NCBI GenBank assembly: GCA_028687935.1
Contig: JAQTZE010000001.1
Span: forward strand, 124,001 to 188,000
DNA: 64,000 nucleotides
Reading direction: 5' to 3'
Origin: Sulfurimonas sp.
Lineage (GTDB): Bacteria > Campylobacterota > Campylobacteria > Campylobacterales > Sulfurimonadaceae
The position numbers were made by a program, and so were the translations under genes. Within the stretch, counting starts at the first letter, position 1. Each line of letters begins with the position of its first letter. Of this stretch, positions 1-9,213 are shown piece by piece. The notes below the pieces were generated by a model. It worked only from the letters and a program-made list of their open reading frames with translations. It did no database searches and was not told where the DNA came from.

Positions 1-1
1 T

Positions 2-1798
2 ACTTTTATTGAAAAACTACGTCAAGATGGAATTAACATCCCAGTTATCGTAACATCTGCTTTTAATGATATAGAATATTTTCAAAAAGCAATCGAACTC
101 AAAGTAGACAAATTTATTACTAAACCGATTCGTATTGCCAATTTGATTGAGGTTATGACACATTTGGTAGATTCTATCATTCTCAAACGCTCTCTTGCGC
201 TGCGTTTACAGGAACTTGAATATTATCGTAAAGCTATTGATACGACCAGTGTTGTTATGCGCATTGATGCAGATGGAAACTTAATAAGCATGAATAAAGA
301 GCTTGGCACTTTTTTTCAGTTGCAGTCTGATCTGCCTATTGATACAATAGATACAATTGCTTTTTTTACCCCCGCGCTTCTTGATACTCTTTTAGTGCAA
401 ACAAAAGAGTTCAAAGTATTTAATACAACAACCATGATTAGGTTTGATAATCAAGTTTTTACGGTTCAGCTTAGCGCCTTTGCTTCTGTGCTACAAAAGG
501 ATAGGGTCTCTGAGATTACGATTCTTTTAAACGATATCTCTCCCTTAATCAAAGAAAAAGATGCGATGATTGAACAGCTTTATATCGATGAACTTACGGG
601 ATGTTATAACCGCCAAAAACTCTTTTATGACCTTCAAACAGCAGAAGCTACTATGGCAATAATTCTTTTTGATATAGAACGGTTTTCTAATATTAATTAT
701 CTTTATGGGTATGATTCTGGCGATATCGTTCTCAAACAAATAGTGAAATTATTAAATGAGTATTGGCCAGATGAGTATTCAAGAACACTATATAGAACGG
801 ATATGGATCATTTTATCATCCTTACGCCTAAAGCCTCAGAACATGACCGCGATCGTATAGAAAATCTGACAAAACAGCTTATAAAACATATAGAAGATTA
901 TGAATTTGTAATAGGTGATACTCTTAGTATCAATGTTGGAGTGACTGTAGGGGTAAGTTGTGCGGGTGAGAGTGATCTGTATATTGAAGCTTCTATAGCT
1001 TTGGCTGTAGCAAAAGAACAACATAGACCTTTTATGTGTTATACAGATTTAAATGGTGTCAAGGAACGTTTTGAGAATAATTTAACCATGCAACGTAAGA
1101 TAAAAACTGCCCTAGATACGAATAAAATAGTGAACTATTATCAGGCTATTGTAGATGCCGATGGAAAACTTCTCAAATATGAAGCCCTCATCCGGATGGA
1201 AGATCCTGAACAAAACGGACATATCTTAACACCGTACTATTTTCTTGATATTGCCAGAGAGTCAAAGAACTATTCACTCCTCACCAAAAGAGTGATAACA
1301 ACAGCATTTTCTGACTTTGGTGATGGTTCACAGGGAGTTTCTATTAATCTCTCCTTTGATGATATTGCAAATCCAGAAGTTACAGAATATTTAGAATCAC
1401 TCATGCTATCGCATCCAAATGCAAGGATAACACTTGAACTCCTTGAGAGTGAAGGGCTTAAAGATATTGACAAAACGATAGAGTTTTGTAATCAAATGAA
1501 AAATTACGGGGCTAAAATAGCTATTGATGATTTTGGAAGTGGCTATTCCAATTTTGTTTATTTTTTCGATATGCCTATTGATATTTTAAAGATTGATGGC
1601 TCGCTGATAAAGCGTGTCCATGAAACGCAAGGATTTATTGCCTTAGAGACGATTACAACATTTGCTAAAAATCTTGGAATGGAGATAGTAGCAGAATTCG
1701 TAGAAGATGAAGCGATTTTTAATAAACTTAAGTCTCTTGAAATCAATATGTTTCAAGGATATTATTTTGCCAAACCAAAACCTTTCTCGGAACTTTAG
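2..1798 (+). CDS. Response regulator with degenerate GGDEF and EAL domains (5' partial)
   Basis: The reading frame is open from base 2, so the gene begins left of the window and the TTG at 143 is not its start. The first 47 visible residues are the end of a receiver domain (VIVTSAF, then the conserved Lys in ITKPI). A PAS-like stretch, a GGDEF domain and an EAL domain follow. The GGDEF signature reads RTDMDHF, so cyclase activity is unlikely. The EAL domain keeps YEALIRM, INLSFDD, LELLES, IDDFGSGYS, LKIDGSLI, AEFVED and FQGYYFAKP, so it should hydrolyse cyclic di-GMP. The kinase gene that follows is its likely partner. The domain call is firm; the signal sensed is unknown. Confidence 0.9.
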   Translation, partial: TFIEKLRQDGINIPVIVTSAFNDIEYFQKAIELKVDKFITKPIRIANLIEVMTHLVDSIILKRSLALRLQELEYYRKAIDTTSVVMRIDADGNLISMNKELGTFFQLQSDLPIDTIDTIAFFTPALLDTLLVQTKEFKVFNTTTMIRFDNQVFTVQLSAFASVLQKDRVSEITILLNDISPLIKEKDAMIEQLYIDELTGCYNRQKLFYDLQTAEATMAIILFDIERFSNINYLYGYDSGDIVLKQIVKLLNEYWPDEYSRTLYRTDMDHFIILTPKASEHDRDRIENLTKQLIKHIEDYEFVIGDTLSINVGVTVGVSCAGESDLYIEASIALAVAKEQHRPFMCYTDLNGVKERFENNLTMQRKIKTALDTNKIVNYYQAIVDADGKLLKYEALIRMEDPEQNGHILTPYYFLDIARESKNYSLLTKRVITTAFSDFGDGSQGVSINLSFDDIANPEVTEYLESLMLSHPNARITLELLESEGLKDIDKTIEFCNQMKNYGAKIAIDDFGSGYSNFVYFFDMPIDILKIDGSLIKRVHETQGFIALETITTFAKNLGMEIVAEFVEDEAIFNKLKSLEINMFQGYYFAKPKPFSEL

Positions 1799-1820
1799 AT
1801 GAAATATTTGCGATTCATAC

Positions 1821-3593
1821 ATGAGCAATATAGGTATTTGCACCATGCGTAATTATCTCGCACATTTCCATTTTATAACCAAACTCCTTCTTCTTATCAT
1901 CCCTCCAATTATGGTGATGATTTATTTTACTTTAGAAAAAACGATAGATGTATATAAAAACTACCAATCTCTCAACTCTATGGAAAAATCGGTATCACTC
2001 TCTGTTCTTTTTGAAAGTTTGGTATATGAGATCCAAAAAGAGCGAGGGATATCTTCTGGATATCTTAGTTCAAATGGAAGCACGTTTGCTACTGCACTTC
2101 ATGAGCAGCATAACAAGGTAGATCTACAAAGAGATGCCATCAAAATATTTTTACAAAATTTAGATCATGATACTCTATCCTATGATATTCAAAAAGCCAA
2201 TCTGTTATTGAGAGATTTAAATACAATGCGTCAAAGAATCGTATCTTTTGATATTTCTGTAGAAACAGAGTTCGATTTTTATACCCGCATTATTGCTTTA
2301 TATCTCAATGAAATTTCCAATATTGGTAAAAAATCTCAAGATCCTTGGCTTATCAAAGAGCTCTTCGCATATTCGAATTTGCTTCAAGCAAAAGAACGAG
2401 TGGGAATTGAACGATCGATAGGTGTCGCTGCTTTTGGCCGTAAACACTTTCTTTCTCAAGCGCAGTATAGTTTTGTTCAAAATATGGCAGAGCAAAATAC
2501 TTTTATGCAATCTTTTTTCTTTTATGCTAATGAAAAAATATTAGCTTATTACGCGATGCAAATGAAAGATTATGATTTTACTCATCTTGAAAATATGCAA
2601 AATATCCTGCTCAACAGTACTTCATTTGAGAGCTTTAGAACTGATTCTCAAATATGGTTTGCGCATATCACTGATAAAATGGATCGACTAGAAAATGTAA
2701 ATAAGTACTTTAGTAAGAGCATGATAGAAAAGATACAGAGTCAAAAAAGTGCATTTTTTTATACAATAATCAAAATGATGCTCTTAAATATTTTGACTAT
2801 TGTTGGAACAATAGCGATTGCGGCCTATGTCTCTAAGCAAATCTATAATGAGATCAAAGATCAACAAAATGCGATGCTGCAACAGACAAAAATGGCAGCT
2901 ATGGGAGAGATGATTGGAGCAATTGCCCATCAATGGCGTCAACCACTCAACGCTGTGGGTGTTTTATCTCAGGAGCTAGAGATGCGATGCGAACATGACA
3001 TGCTTTCTCCGGCTGAGTTAAAAGTATTTACAATAGAAATTCAAAACTATCTTGAATATATGTCTAAGACTATCAATGATTTTCGTGATTTTTTTAAACC
3101 TACCAAAAATAAAGCCCCGTTCAATGTTTATAAGGCTATTACAGATTCTCTCTCAATCGTTGGAAAACAGCTTGAAACAAGCAATATTTCCATAGATATA
3201 TTCACTGATGATGACACTTCTCTTTATATGACAGAGGGGTATGAGAGTGAATTTAAGCAGGTAGTTATCAATCTCATCAACAACGCCCGTGAAGCAATCC
3301 AATCTAATTTTCTTTTGTATCCTGATGCAAAAAAAGCTATTACAATATATTTAACACTCGATGATGGAGATGTCATTATAAAAGTGTGTGACAGTGGCGG
3401 AGGGATTCCAAAAGAGATGTTAAGGAGTCTCTTTGAGCTTTATGTTTCAACAAAACATGAGCAACAAGGAACAGGCTTGGGTCTTTATATGTCAAAACTC
3501 ATCATTGAACGCAATATGCTTGGTCATCTCAGTGTGCAAAATATAGACGGAGGAGCAGAATTTAAAATTGCTTTACTTGCTTTCGAGGAGTAG
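1821..3593 (+). CDS. NIT-domain sensor histidine kinase
   Basis: A membrane sensor kinase of 590 aa. One transmembrane helix (about 15-37) is followed by a periplasmic nitrate/nitrite-sensing-like (NIT) domain with the typical EIQKERGISSGYL stretch. A second helix lies near 312-335. The cytoplasmic kinase has its phospho-acceptor His near residue 369 in AHQWRQPLNA, the N box VVINLINNAREAI and the G boxes VCDSGGGIP and GTGLGLYMSK. It lies 22 bases after the response-regulator/EAL gene, so the two probably form a two-component pair acting on cyclic di-GMP. ATG at 1845 is an alternative start that would lose eight residues. The real ligand cannot be read from the sequence. Confidence 0.9.
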   Translation: MSNIGICTMRNYLAHFHFITKLLLLIIPPIMVMIYFTLEKTIDVYKNYQSLNSMEKSVSLSVLFESLVYEIQKERGISSGYLSSNGSTFATALHEQHNKVDLQRDAIKIFLQNLDHDTLSYDIQKANLLLRDLNTMRQRIVSFDISVETEFDFYTRIIALYLNEISNIGKKSQDPWLIKELFAYSNLLQAKERVGIERSIGVAAFGRKHFLSQAQYSFVQNMAEQNTFMQSFFFYANEKILAYYAMQMKDYDFTHLENMQNILLNSTSFESFRTDSQIWFAHITDKMDRLENVNKYFSKSMIEKIQSQKSAFFYTIIKMMLLNILTIVGTIAIAAYVSKQIYNEIKDQQNAMLQQTKMAAMGEMIGAIAHQWRQPLNAVGVLSQELEMRCEHDMLSPAELKVFTIEIQNYLEYMSKTINDFRDFFKPTKNKAPFNVYKAITDSLSIVGKQLETSNISIDIFTDDDTSLYMTEGYESEFKQVVINLINNAREAIQSNFLLYPDAKKAITIYLTLDDGDVIIKVCDSGGGIPKEMLRSLFELYVSTKHEQQGTGLGLYMSKLIIERNMLGHLSVQNIDGGAEFKIALLAFEE

Positions 3594-3742
3594 CGCAATA
3601 GACTCTTTTTGTATATGATGGAAGTTTTGTATATGTCATATTCTCAATATTCTTCCTCACTGTATCAGAACAAATGATTTGGATTGAAAATATGACAGTT
3701 AAGAATTAGTGAATCTTTATCTTGAAGGTGTTTGAAAAATCC
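3594..3742. other. Short intergenic stretch between convergent genes
   Basis: AT-rich spacer of about 150 bases between the end of the NIT kinase and the end of the small basic protein gene. I see no convincing gene and only weak hairpin potential. Confidence 0.4.
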
Positions 3743-3841
3743 TTATGAAGATTTTTTTGTTTTTTTATCGTTACGTTTTTCTTTTAACGATTTTGTTGGT
3801 GCTTTCTTGACCGCTTTTTGAACATCTTTACCTTTTGCCAT
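3743..3841 (-). CDS. Small highly basic protein (32 aa), unknown function
   Basis: A longer frame begins at 3943, but the start at 3841 is favoured because AAAGGAG lies a few bases upstream of that ATG. The product starts MAKGKDVQKAVKKAP and ends KEKRNDKKTKKSS. It is almost all Lys, Arg, Ala and Asp. Short proteins of the pattern MxKGxxxxKxVKKxPxKxLKEKR are found in several bacterial phyla without a known role. The charge suggests nucleic-acid or ribosome contact, which is inference. A possible minus-strand -10 box (TATACAAT, 3885-3892) lies upstream. Confidence 0.7.
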   Translation of the reverse strand: MAKGKDVQKAVKKAPTKSLKEKRNDKKTKKSS

Positions 3842-3997
3842 TACATCTCCTTTATCAAAACTTGTCGAATCTATTTCTGTAGCCATTGTATAGGATATAT
3901 GCTTAATGCAAGAGTTTTGTTCACTTAAAATGAATTTATGCATGGGAGTTATTTAAATGCAGAAAATAGAGTGTTCTAGAAGTGCAAAATTGCTACT

Positions 3998-4390
3998 TTA
4001 TTTCAGCTCAAAATGGGCAAAAGCACCCTCAACACTTAAGACATTTTTATAGCTCGTCTTTGAAATCCGTACATGTTTTGTCTTTAAGTCACACACCGCG
4101 ATACGAAAGTTTGAACTCATATAGGGTTCAACTATGCAGATGATTTTGTCATCAAGCTGTCTTGTCGCATGAATAACACCTTGGAGCGTATGAAAAAAAT
4201 ATTTGGGATAGCTCAGAGGCGTGATCTCTACAACCTCCGCAACAACTCTTTTGCCAAGGTTTTGTCGGACAAGATTTGCATCTTCATAGCTCTCAAACTG
4301 AACACACCACTCATCAAACTCTTTGTTAAAGCGCTTTAGTCCTTCATCCAAAAAACCGCCTGCCGCTGATTGTAGGGCAAATATACTCAT
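3998..4390 (-). CDS. Hypothetical protein (130 aa)
   Basis: I do not recognise this family. The protein has no signal peptide or membrane helix. It reads as a soluble mixed alpha/beta protein, with an N-terminal half holding FNKEFDEWCVQFESYED and a C-terminal half rich in beta-like segments (DKIICIVEPYM, FRIAVCDLK). It stands alone between the small basic protein and the pseudogene remnants, on the same strand. No catalytic motif is evident. Confidence 0.65.
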   Translation of the reverse strand: MSIFALQSAAGGFLDEGLKRFNKEFDEWCVQFESYEDANLVRQNLGKRVVAEVVEITPLSYPKYFFHTLQGVIHATRQLDDKIICIVEPYMSSNFRIAVCDLKTKHVRISKTSYKNVLSVEGAFAHFELK

Positions 4391-4487
4391 TTTAAAATCC
4401 TATAAGAATGTTCGCAATTATACTTGGTAGGCACTTTGATGTCCTTTATAATTTCACAACGCATGTAGAAGTTGCTTGGCATGTGGA

Positions 4488-4763
4488 CTAGCGATCAAGT
4501 TTGAGTAAAATATCTAAAGCATCCATCTCAAACTTTGAAAACGCAAACCATTTTTTGCCTAAATCTTTGAGACTTGCTCCTATATGATAAACGATACTGT
4601 TGTCTATAATGAGAAATCTATCATGTGATGAGTCAAACTTTTTGAGGTCTATATGTGGATACTGTTCATTGTGTTTTTTAAGGTCTAATTGCAGTTGCTT
4701 GCTTGTGTTTTTTGTATATATTTTTGCACTAACATTGAGTTTGAAGTTGTATGTAAATGAAAG
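4488..4763 (-). pseudogene. RhuM-family C-terminal remnant
   Basis: Read on the minus strand, this frame ends at TAG (4488-4490) and contains HDRFLIIDNSIVYHIGASLK followed by DLGKKWFAFSKFEM. This closely matches the last 90 or so residues of the RhuM-like protein at 18720-19595 (HDRFVIIDSTEIYHIGASIK, DLGKKWFAFSRFEM). The N-terminal 190 residues, including the DNA-binding domain, are missing and a TGA precedes the frame at 4764-4766. It is a 5'-truncated relic in the same strand as the PHP stub it merges with. Confidence 0.75.
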
Positions 4764-4798
4764 TCACATTTATGCCATCTTGTACCACTATATTTCAT
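4685..4798 (-). pseudogene. N-terminal stub of a PHP-domain (TrlF-like) protein
   Basis: An ATG at 4798 with an upstream AGAGGGAG ribosome site opens a 37-codon frame that begins MKYSGTRWHKCDFHLHTTS. The W-x-K-C-D-F-H-L-H-T pattern is the start of PHP metal-dependent domains as found in TrlF-type AAA-like ATPases. The similarity stops after about 20 residues and the frame ends at TAG (4685-4687). It overlaps the RhuM remnant in another frame, so a deletion appears to have joined the head of one gene to the tail of the next, with the junction near 4740-4750. Confidence 0.55.
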
Positions 4799-4835
4799 GA
4801 ACTTTGTCTCCCTCTTAATAGTTTATTATCCATAA

Positions 4836-7205
4836 TTACAACTCCACAACCCGCTCAAACATCTCTTTAATTTCCATCTCGTGGCTTATCAAAAATATCT
4901 GTCGGTATTGCTCTTTTATCGTATGAAACGCTTCGAGTATCTCCATGCGTCTTGTCTCGTCTTGGCTTCCGAAAACTTCATCAAAGGCTAAAAATCCTAC
5001 ACTTGTTGCACCGCTGAGTTCTGTGAGCGTTTTGCTTATGGCTATGCGTAGGACTAAGTTTGCGAGGTCTACCTCTCCGCCTGAGAATCTCTCTATCGGG
5101 TATTTTTTGCCCTCGTCGTAGATGAAAAAGTCGAAGTCGTTACTGACTTCTATGTGCTGGTATTTGCCTTTGGTTATTTGCGCGTACATCTCTGATGCGA
5201 TGCTTGATATTCTTGGTGCGACCTTTGCGTTTAGGCGAGTTTTGAACTCCGCGAGGCTTGTTTTTATCTTCTCGTAGTCTTTGAGATCGTCTTGTTTTGT
5301 TTGGACTTTTTTACGCTGTACTTCATTGTTCTCAATTGCGTTTTGGATGGTTTTGCTCTCGCCTTGGATTATTGCACTTTGCACTTTGAGTTCGCTTATC
5401 TCTGCACCTTGCGCTTCTCTTGTTTTGGCGATTGCATCTGCTTCTGCTTCTTTGGCTTTGTGCTCTTTTTCATCATAAACGACAAGTACAAACGCAGCCT
5501 TTTTTGCTTGCAAGTGCGCGCCAAGTTCTACGATTTTTTTGCTGTTGATTTCAAGTTCGGCTTTGAGTGCAGGACTGCGTTTGAGCTCAGTTTCCAAGCT
5601 GAGGGCTAGTTTGTATTTTGGCTCGAGGGCGATGAAAGCGTTTTGTAGCTCTTTGTGCTGCCCTTCATCATAGCTGCAGTGTTCAAGCACTTGAAGTTCT
5701 GCTTTGTTTTGCAGACCTTTTTGCTCGACTATTTTGAAATACTCTTGCGCTTTTACGAGGTCTTTCATTTTGCTTTGGATGATTGTGATGCTTTTTGTAA
5801 GCTCTACAAACTCTTTGTCTTGCGCTTTTTTCTGCGTTTCATACTCGAGTTTTTGCGCCTGCACACTTAGGAGCTCTTTTGTATACGCATCTATTTTGAC
5901 CTGATGCGTATCGTTGACTACGCCCACAAGCGCACTTATGACATTGTCATACTCTTCTAAAAGCGGTCTGGTACAGGTCGGGCAGGCGGATTCGCTTCCG
6001 AGTTCTTGGAGTTTTTTTATCTTTGCGTTTGTGGCTACTATCTGCGTTTGCTCGCTCGATATCTCAGCTTGCAGTTTGCTTTCACTTTGCTGCGTTTTCT
6101 TGATATTTGCTGCAAATTCCTCAAGTATTTTCTCTAAGTTTTTGAGATCAAACGCAAGTGTTTCATGGGCTTCACACTCTTTTACGAGGCTTTGTATATC
6201 TGCTTTTGCTTTTTTCCACTGCTCTGTGAGAGTCGCTTGTTCTTTCTTGATTCCCTCTTTTTTGAGATGGATTTCTTTGCGTTTCTCCTCTTCTTTGAGC
6301 GCAGTTTGAAGCTTGCTGTACTCCTCTTTGATTGCGCCTAGAGTTGCGAGTTCACTCTCTTTGTGTGCGAGTTCTCCCAGCTCGTTTGTGAGTCTGTTTT
6401 GTGCTGCGTTTTGTGCTGCGATGGAGTTTTTGAGCAGTTCTATCTCAGCAGAGGATTTTTGTTTTTCCTCTTTGGTTTTTATGAAAATTTCGAGCTGCGT
6501 TTTACTCTCAAGCTCTTTGACTCGCGTTTGGTTTAACGCTATGCTCTTTAGCTCTGTCTCTTTGATGAGTGCTGCGTTTTGCGCCTCTTTTTCTTTGAGC
6601 GCATTTAGATAGTTTTGCAACTCTTCTTCGCCCAAAAGCACTTCGGCAAACGCAGCTATTTCGCGTTTGAGCTCACGGCTTTTTTCTATGAGCGAGTTTT
6701 CGATAAAGTCGATTTTTTCAAGTCCCAAGAGCTTGCGTATCATCTTTTTTCTGTCTTCATTTTTGAGCGTGCTCAGACTCGTGAGCTCTTTTTGTGAAGC
6801 GAAAAGCGTGTGCAAAAATGCATCTTTACTCATCTTTGTGAGTCGTACTATCGCGGTTGTGACCTCTTTTGCGCCCGTTGTTGTGAGCTCTGCATTTTTG
6901 TAGAGCTTTGCGTTTGCACTCATCGCCTTGCCGCGAAATTCTCGCACGACTTTATACTCCAAGCCCTCAAACTCGAACTCAAGCTCTATCACCACAGCCT
7001 CTTTTGCATCTGCGTTTGCGTTTTTGATGAGCTCTTTGTTGCCTCTGTTTTTTGCTTCGCCGTAGAGTGCAAAAAGTATCGCTTCAAAGAGTGTCGATTT
7101 GCCGCTGCCGTTTTTGCCGATGATGCCCACAAGCCCTTCGCCAAACTCTATATCGTAAGCCGTATATTTTTTGAAGTTTTCTAAGTGGAGTTTAGAGAGT
7201 ATCAT
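4836..7205 (-). CDS. sbcC: Exonuclease subunit SbcC (Rad50-like SMC ATPase)
   Basis: ATPase subunit of the SbcCD nuclease, which opens hairpins and processes double-strand breaks. From the start chosen here (789 aa) the Walker A motif GKNGSGKST lies at about 30-38. Long coiled coils flank a zinc hook with CPTC near 406-409. The signature FSGGEVDLANL is near 705 and Walker B LAFDEVFGS near 737. The frame runs 36 codons further upstream, but the ATG at 7205 fits the family start (MILSKLHLENFKKY) and overlaps the end of sbcD by 14 bases. The gene is unusually rich in TGCGTTT/AAACGCA words, about 18 copies. Confidence 0.95.
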   Translation of the reverse strand: MILSKLHLENFKKYTAYDIEFGEGLVGIIGKNGSGKSTLFEAILFALYGEAKNRGNKELIKNANADAKEAVVIELEFEFEGLEYKVVREFRGKAMSANAKLYKNAELTTTGAKEVTTAIVRLTKMSKDAFLHTLFASQKELTSLSTLKNEDRKKMIRKLLGLEKIDFIENSLIEKSRELKREIAAFAEVLLGEEELQNYLNALKEKEAQNAALIKETELKSIALNQTRVKELESKTQLEIFIKTKEEKQKSSAEIELLKNSIAAQNAAQNRLTNELGELAHKESELATLGAIKEEYSKLQTALKEEEKRKEIHLKKEGIKKEQATLTEQWKKAKADIQSLVKECEAHETLAFDLKNLEKILEEFAANIKKTQQSESKLQAEISSEQTQIVATNAKIKKLQELGSESACPTCTRPLLEEYDNVISALVGVVNDTHQVKIDAYTKELLSVQAQKLEYETQKKAQDKEFVELTKSITIIQSKMKDLVKAQEYFKIVEQKGLQNKAELQVLEHCSYDEGQHKELQNAFIALEPKYKLALSLETELKRSPALKAELEINSKKIVELGAHLQAKKAAFVLVVYDEKEHKAKEAEADAIAKTREAQGAEISELKVQSAIIQGESKTIQNAIENNEVQRKKVQTKQDDLKDYEKIKTSLAEFKTRLNAKVAPRISSIASEMYAQITKGKYQHIEVSNDFDFFIYDEGKKYPIERFSGGEVDLANLVLRIAISKTLTELSGATSVGFLAFDEVFGSQDETRRMEILEAFHTIKEQYRQIFLISHEMEIKEMFERVVEL

Positions 7206-8334
7206 CGCTGCTCTCCTCATACGCGCTAAAGAGCTCTTGGACTTTGTTTTTGAGTCGCTCAAACTCCTTTTCGTCCGCATCTTCTTTGATATGCTCAAGG
7301 AAATATTCCTCAAGTGAGATGACCTCTATATCATCCACAGCACTTGCACCTTCACTGCGTTTGAATTCTCTTTTTATACTTACATTCATAGCCTCGGGAA
7401 AGAGTGCCTTGATATCTGCGTTTTGGATATCGATGGATTGCAGGGCTGTGAGATTGGTGAGTTTTATTTCGATTATTGCGTTTGCTGTATCACTTGTATC
7501 TACATTTGAAGCTGCGTTTTCATACGCCTCGCAGTCGAGTTCTTTTTGGATGATAGGGCGGATTTTTATCTCTTTGTAGTCGATATCGAGCGTGTCAAAA
7601 AGTGAAGGCGTTTTTGCGTCATTAAGCGTGAGAAGGATAAAGCCTTTGGAGTTGCGTTTATCATTGAGGCTTGTGCGCTCGGTTGAGCCGCTGTAGTAGA
7701 CATTTTCATGTTTGCCAACTTTGCCATATCCATGCCAATGCCCAAGCGCTACATAATCCATTTTGCCAAATATATACTCTTTCTCACTCGGGTAAACCCA
7801 TTCGCCAAACTCCTGCATCAGATACCACGCACCGACCGAGCAGTGCATCATCATGATATTTTTTTTGCTCTTGTGGATATTTTGCTCACAAAGCTTTATC
7901 TGTGAGAGTGCCTGCGTTTCATCGTTCATGTGGGGCAGGGTATGGAAGATGACATCGCTAAATTCTATCATCTTGTACTCTTGAGAGTAAGAGAGATGGA
8001 TATTTTCAAAGCCTTCAAATATCTTGAGTATGGGCGAGCTCAGGTTTGTTCTGGGTGTCGAGTGGTTGCCCGCGATGAGGACAAATGGAATATTGAGCGC
8101 GTTGATAATTTTGAACTGCTCAAGCGCGAAGGTGATAGCACGATTGGAGGGGCTTGAACGGTGAAACAAATCACCCGTGTGGATAATATAGTCGGGTTTT
8201 AGCTCTATGATTTGTGCCACAACTTGAGCAAACGCATCATAGAAATCCGCCTCTCTTTGGTTGATATTCTCTGCGTTTAAGAGTTCTAAATCATTGTAGC
8301 CCAGATGGGTGTCGCTAAAGTGGAGTATTTTCAA
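7192..8334 (-). CDS. sbcD: Exonuclease subunit SbcD (Mre11-like nuclease)
   Basis: Metallophosphoesterase that supplies the nuclease of SbcCD. The metal-binding motifs are all present in order: FSDTHLG at 7-13, HTGDLFHR near 49, AGNHSTPR near 90, MMHCSVG and LGHWHGYG. The length of 380 aa is normal. It precedes sbcC with a 14-base overlap, as in many bacteria, and is divergent from the DUF815 ATPase. It carries further AAACGCA words in both orientations. Confidence 0.95.
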   Translation of the reverse strand: MKILHFSDTHLGYNDLELLNAENINQREADFYDAFAQVVAQIIELKPDYIIHTGDLFHRSSPSNRAITFALEQFKIINALNIPFVLIAGNHSTPRTNLSSPILKIFEGFENIHLSYSQEYKMIEFSDVIFHTLPHMNDETQALSQIKLCEQNIHKSKKNIMMMHCSVGAWYLMQEFGEWVYPSEKEYIFGKMDYVALGHWHGYGKVGKHENVYYSGSTERTSLNDKRNSKGFILLTLNDAKTPSLFDTLDIDYKEIKIRPIIQKELDCEAYENAASNVDTSDTANAIIEIKLTNLTALQSIDIQNADIKALFPEAMNVSIKREFKRSEGASAVDDIEVISLEEYFLEHIKEDADEKEFERLKNKVQELFSAYEESSDDTL

Positions 8335-8442
8335 AAGCTATCCTGAAGTGTTTTTTTTATTTTATCTAAAAACATTCAAAGCTTTAAACTTTTTATGGCA
8401 GAATAGCCCAAAATATTTAGCAATAGAGTAAAGGAAAGAGAT

Positions 8443-9213
8443 ATGAACGAAATGATAGATTTTACAAAGACAAACGCAGCTATCTGGCGGGCAAAAAAAG
8501 AGTTTTTAAAACCCGTACAACAGATAGAAGCACTCACTTTTGATGATCTTATCGGGATACACAGACAAAAAGAGGCGCTGATAGAAAACACGGAGCGTTT
8601 TTTGGATGCTCTGCCATCGAATAATGTCCTACTTTGGGGCGCGCGAGGGACGGGGAAATCTTCTCTTATCAAAGCACTTATCAATACTTACGCCGCCAAA
8701 GGTCTGCGTATTATCGAGATAGATAGAGATGATTTGGATGATCTCATCGAGATCGCAGATATGATCCGTCATCTGCCATATAAGTTCATCATCTTTTGTG
8801 ATGATCTCTCTTTTGATGAGGGTGAAAAGGGCTACAAAGGGCTCAAGAGAATCTTGGAAGGCTCGATAGAATCTCCGCCAGAAAATGTAAAAATCTACGC
8901 TACTTCAAACCGCAGACACCTGATGCCTGAGTATCAAAGTGACAATGAGGGGACGACCTTGGGCAACGATGGTGAGATTCACTACTCAGACAGCGTGGAG
9001 GAGAAGATATCTCTCAGCGACAGATTTGGGATGTGGCTCTCTTTTTATCACGGTAATCAAGTCGAGTATCTCGAAGTTGTGGATAGTTATTTTAAAGAGT
9101 ATCAGGGTGATAGAGAGTTTCTTCATGCCGAAGCACTCCGATTTGCTCAGTCACGAGCGAGCAGAAGTGCGCGAGTGGCGAAGCAGTTTTATAACAGTTT
9201 TTTTCAGAGATAA
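8443..9213 (+). CDS. DUF815 AAA-type ATPase
   Basis: A 256-aa P-loop ATPase of the DUF815 family. The leader LTFDDLIGIHRQKEAL is followed by Walker A GARGTGKSS near 65-73, Walker B-like IIFCDDLSF, and the sensor region VKIYATSNRRHLMPEY, all typical of the family. The ATG at 8443 follows AGGAAAGAG at good spacing. No adjacent gene gives a clear partner; sbcD is divergent 108 bases away. The cellular role of DUF815 proteins is not established. Confidence 0.88.
   Translation: MNEMIDFTKTNAAIWRAKKEFLKPVQQIEALTFDDLIGIHRQKEALIENTERFLDALPSNNVLLWGARGTGKSSLIKALINTYAAKGLRIIEIDRDDLDDLIEIADMIRHLPYKFIIFCDDLSFDEGEKGYKGLKRILEGSIESPPENVKIYATSNRRHLMPEYQSDNEGTTLGNDGEIHYSDSVEEKISLSDRFGMWLSFYHGNQVEYLEVVDSYFKEYQGDREFLHAEALRFAQSRASRSARVAKQFYNSFFQR

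Noticed and set aside
4600-4800. A 66-codon plus-strand frame
   Set aside because: It is opposite the PHP and RhuM remnants, which explain the sequence better.
5281-7184. Several antisense open frames across sbcC
   Set aside because: They mirror the strong codon bias of sbcC on the other strand, have no ribosome sites and resemble no family.
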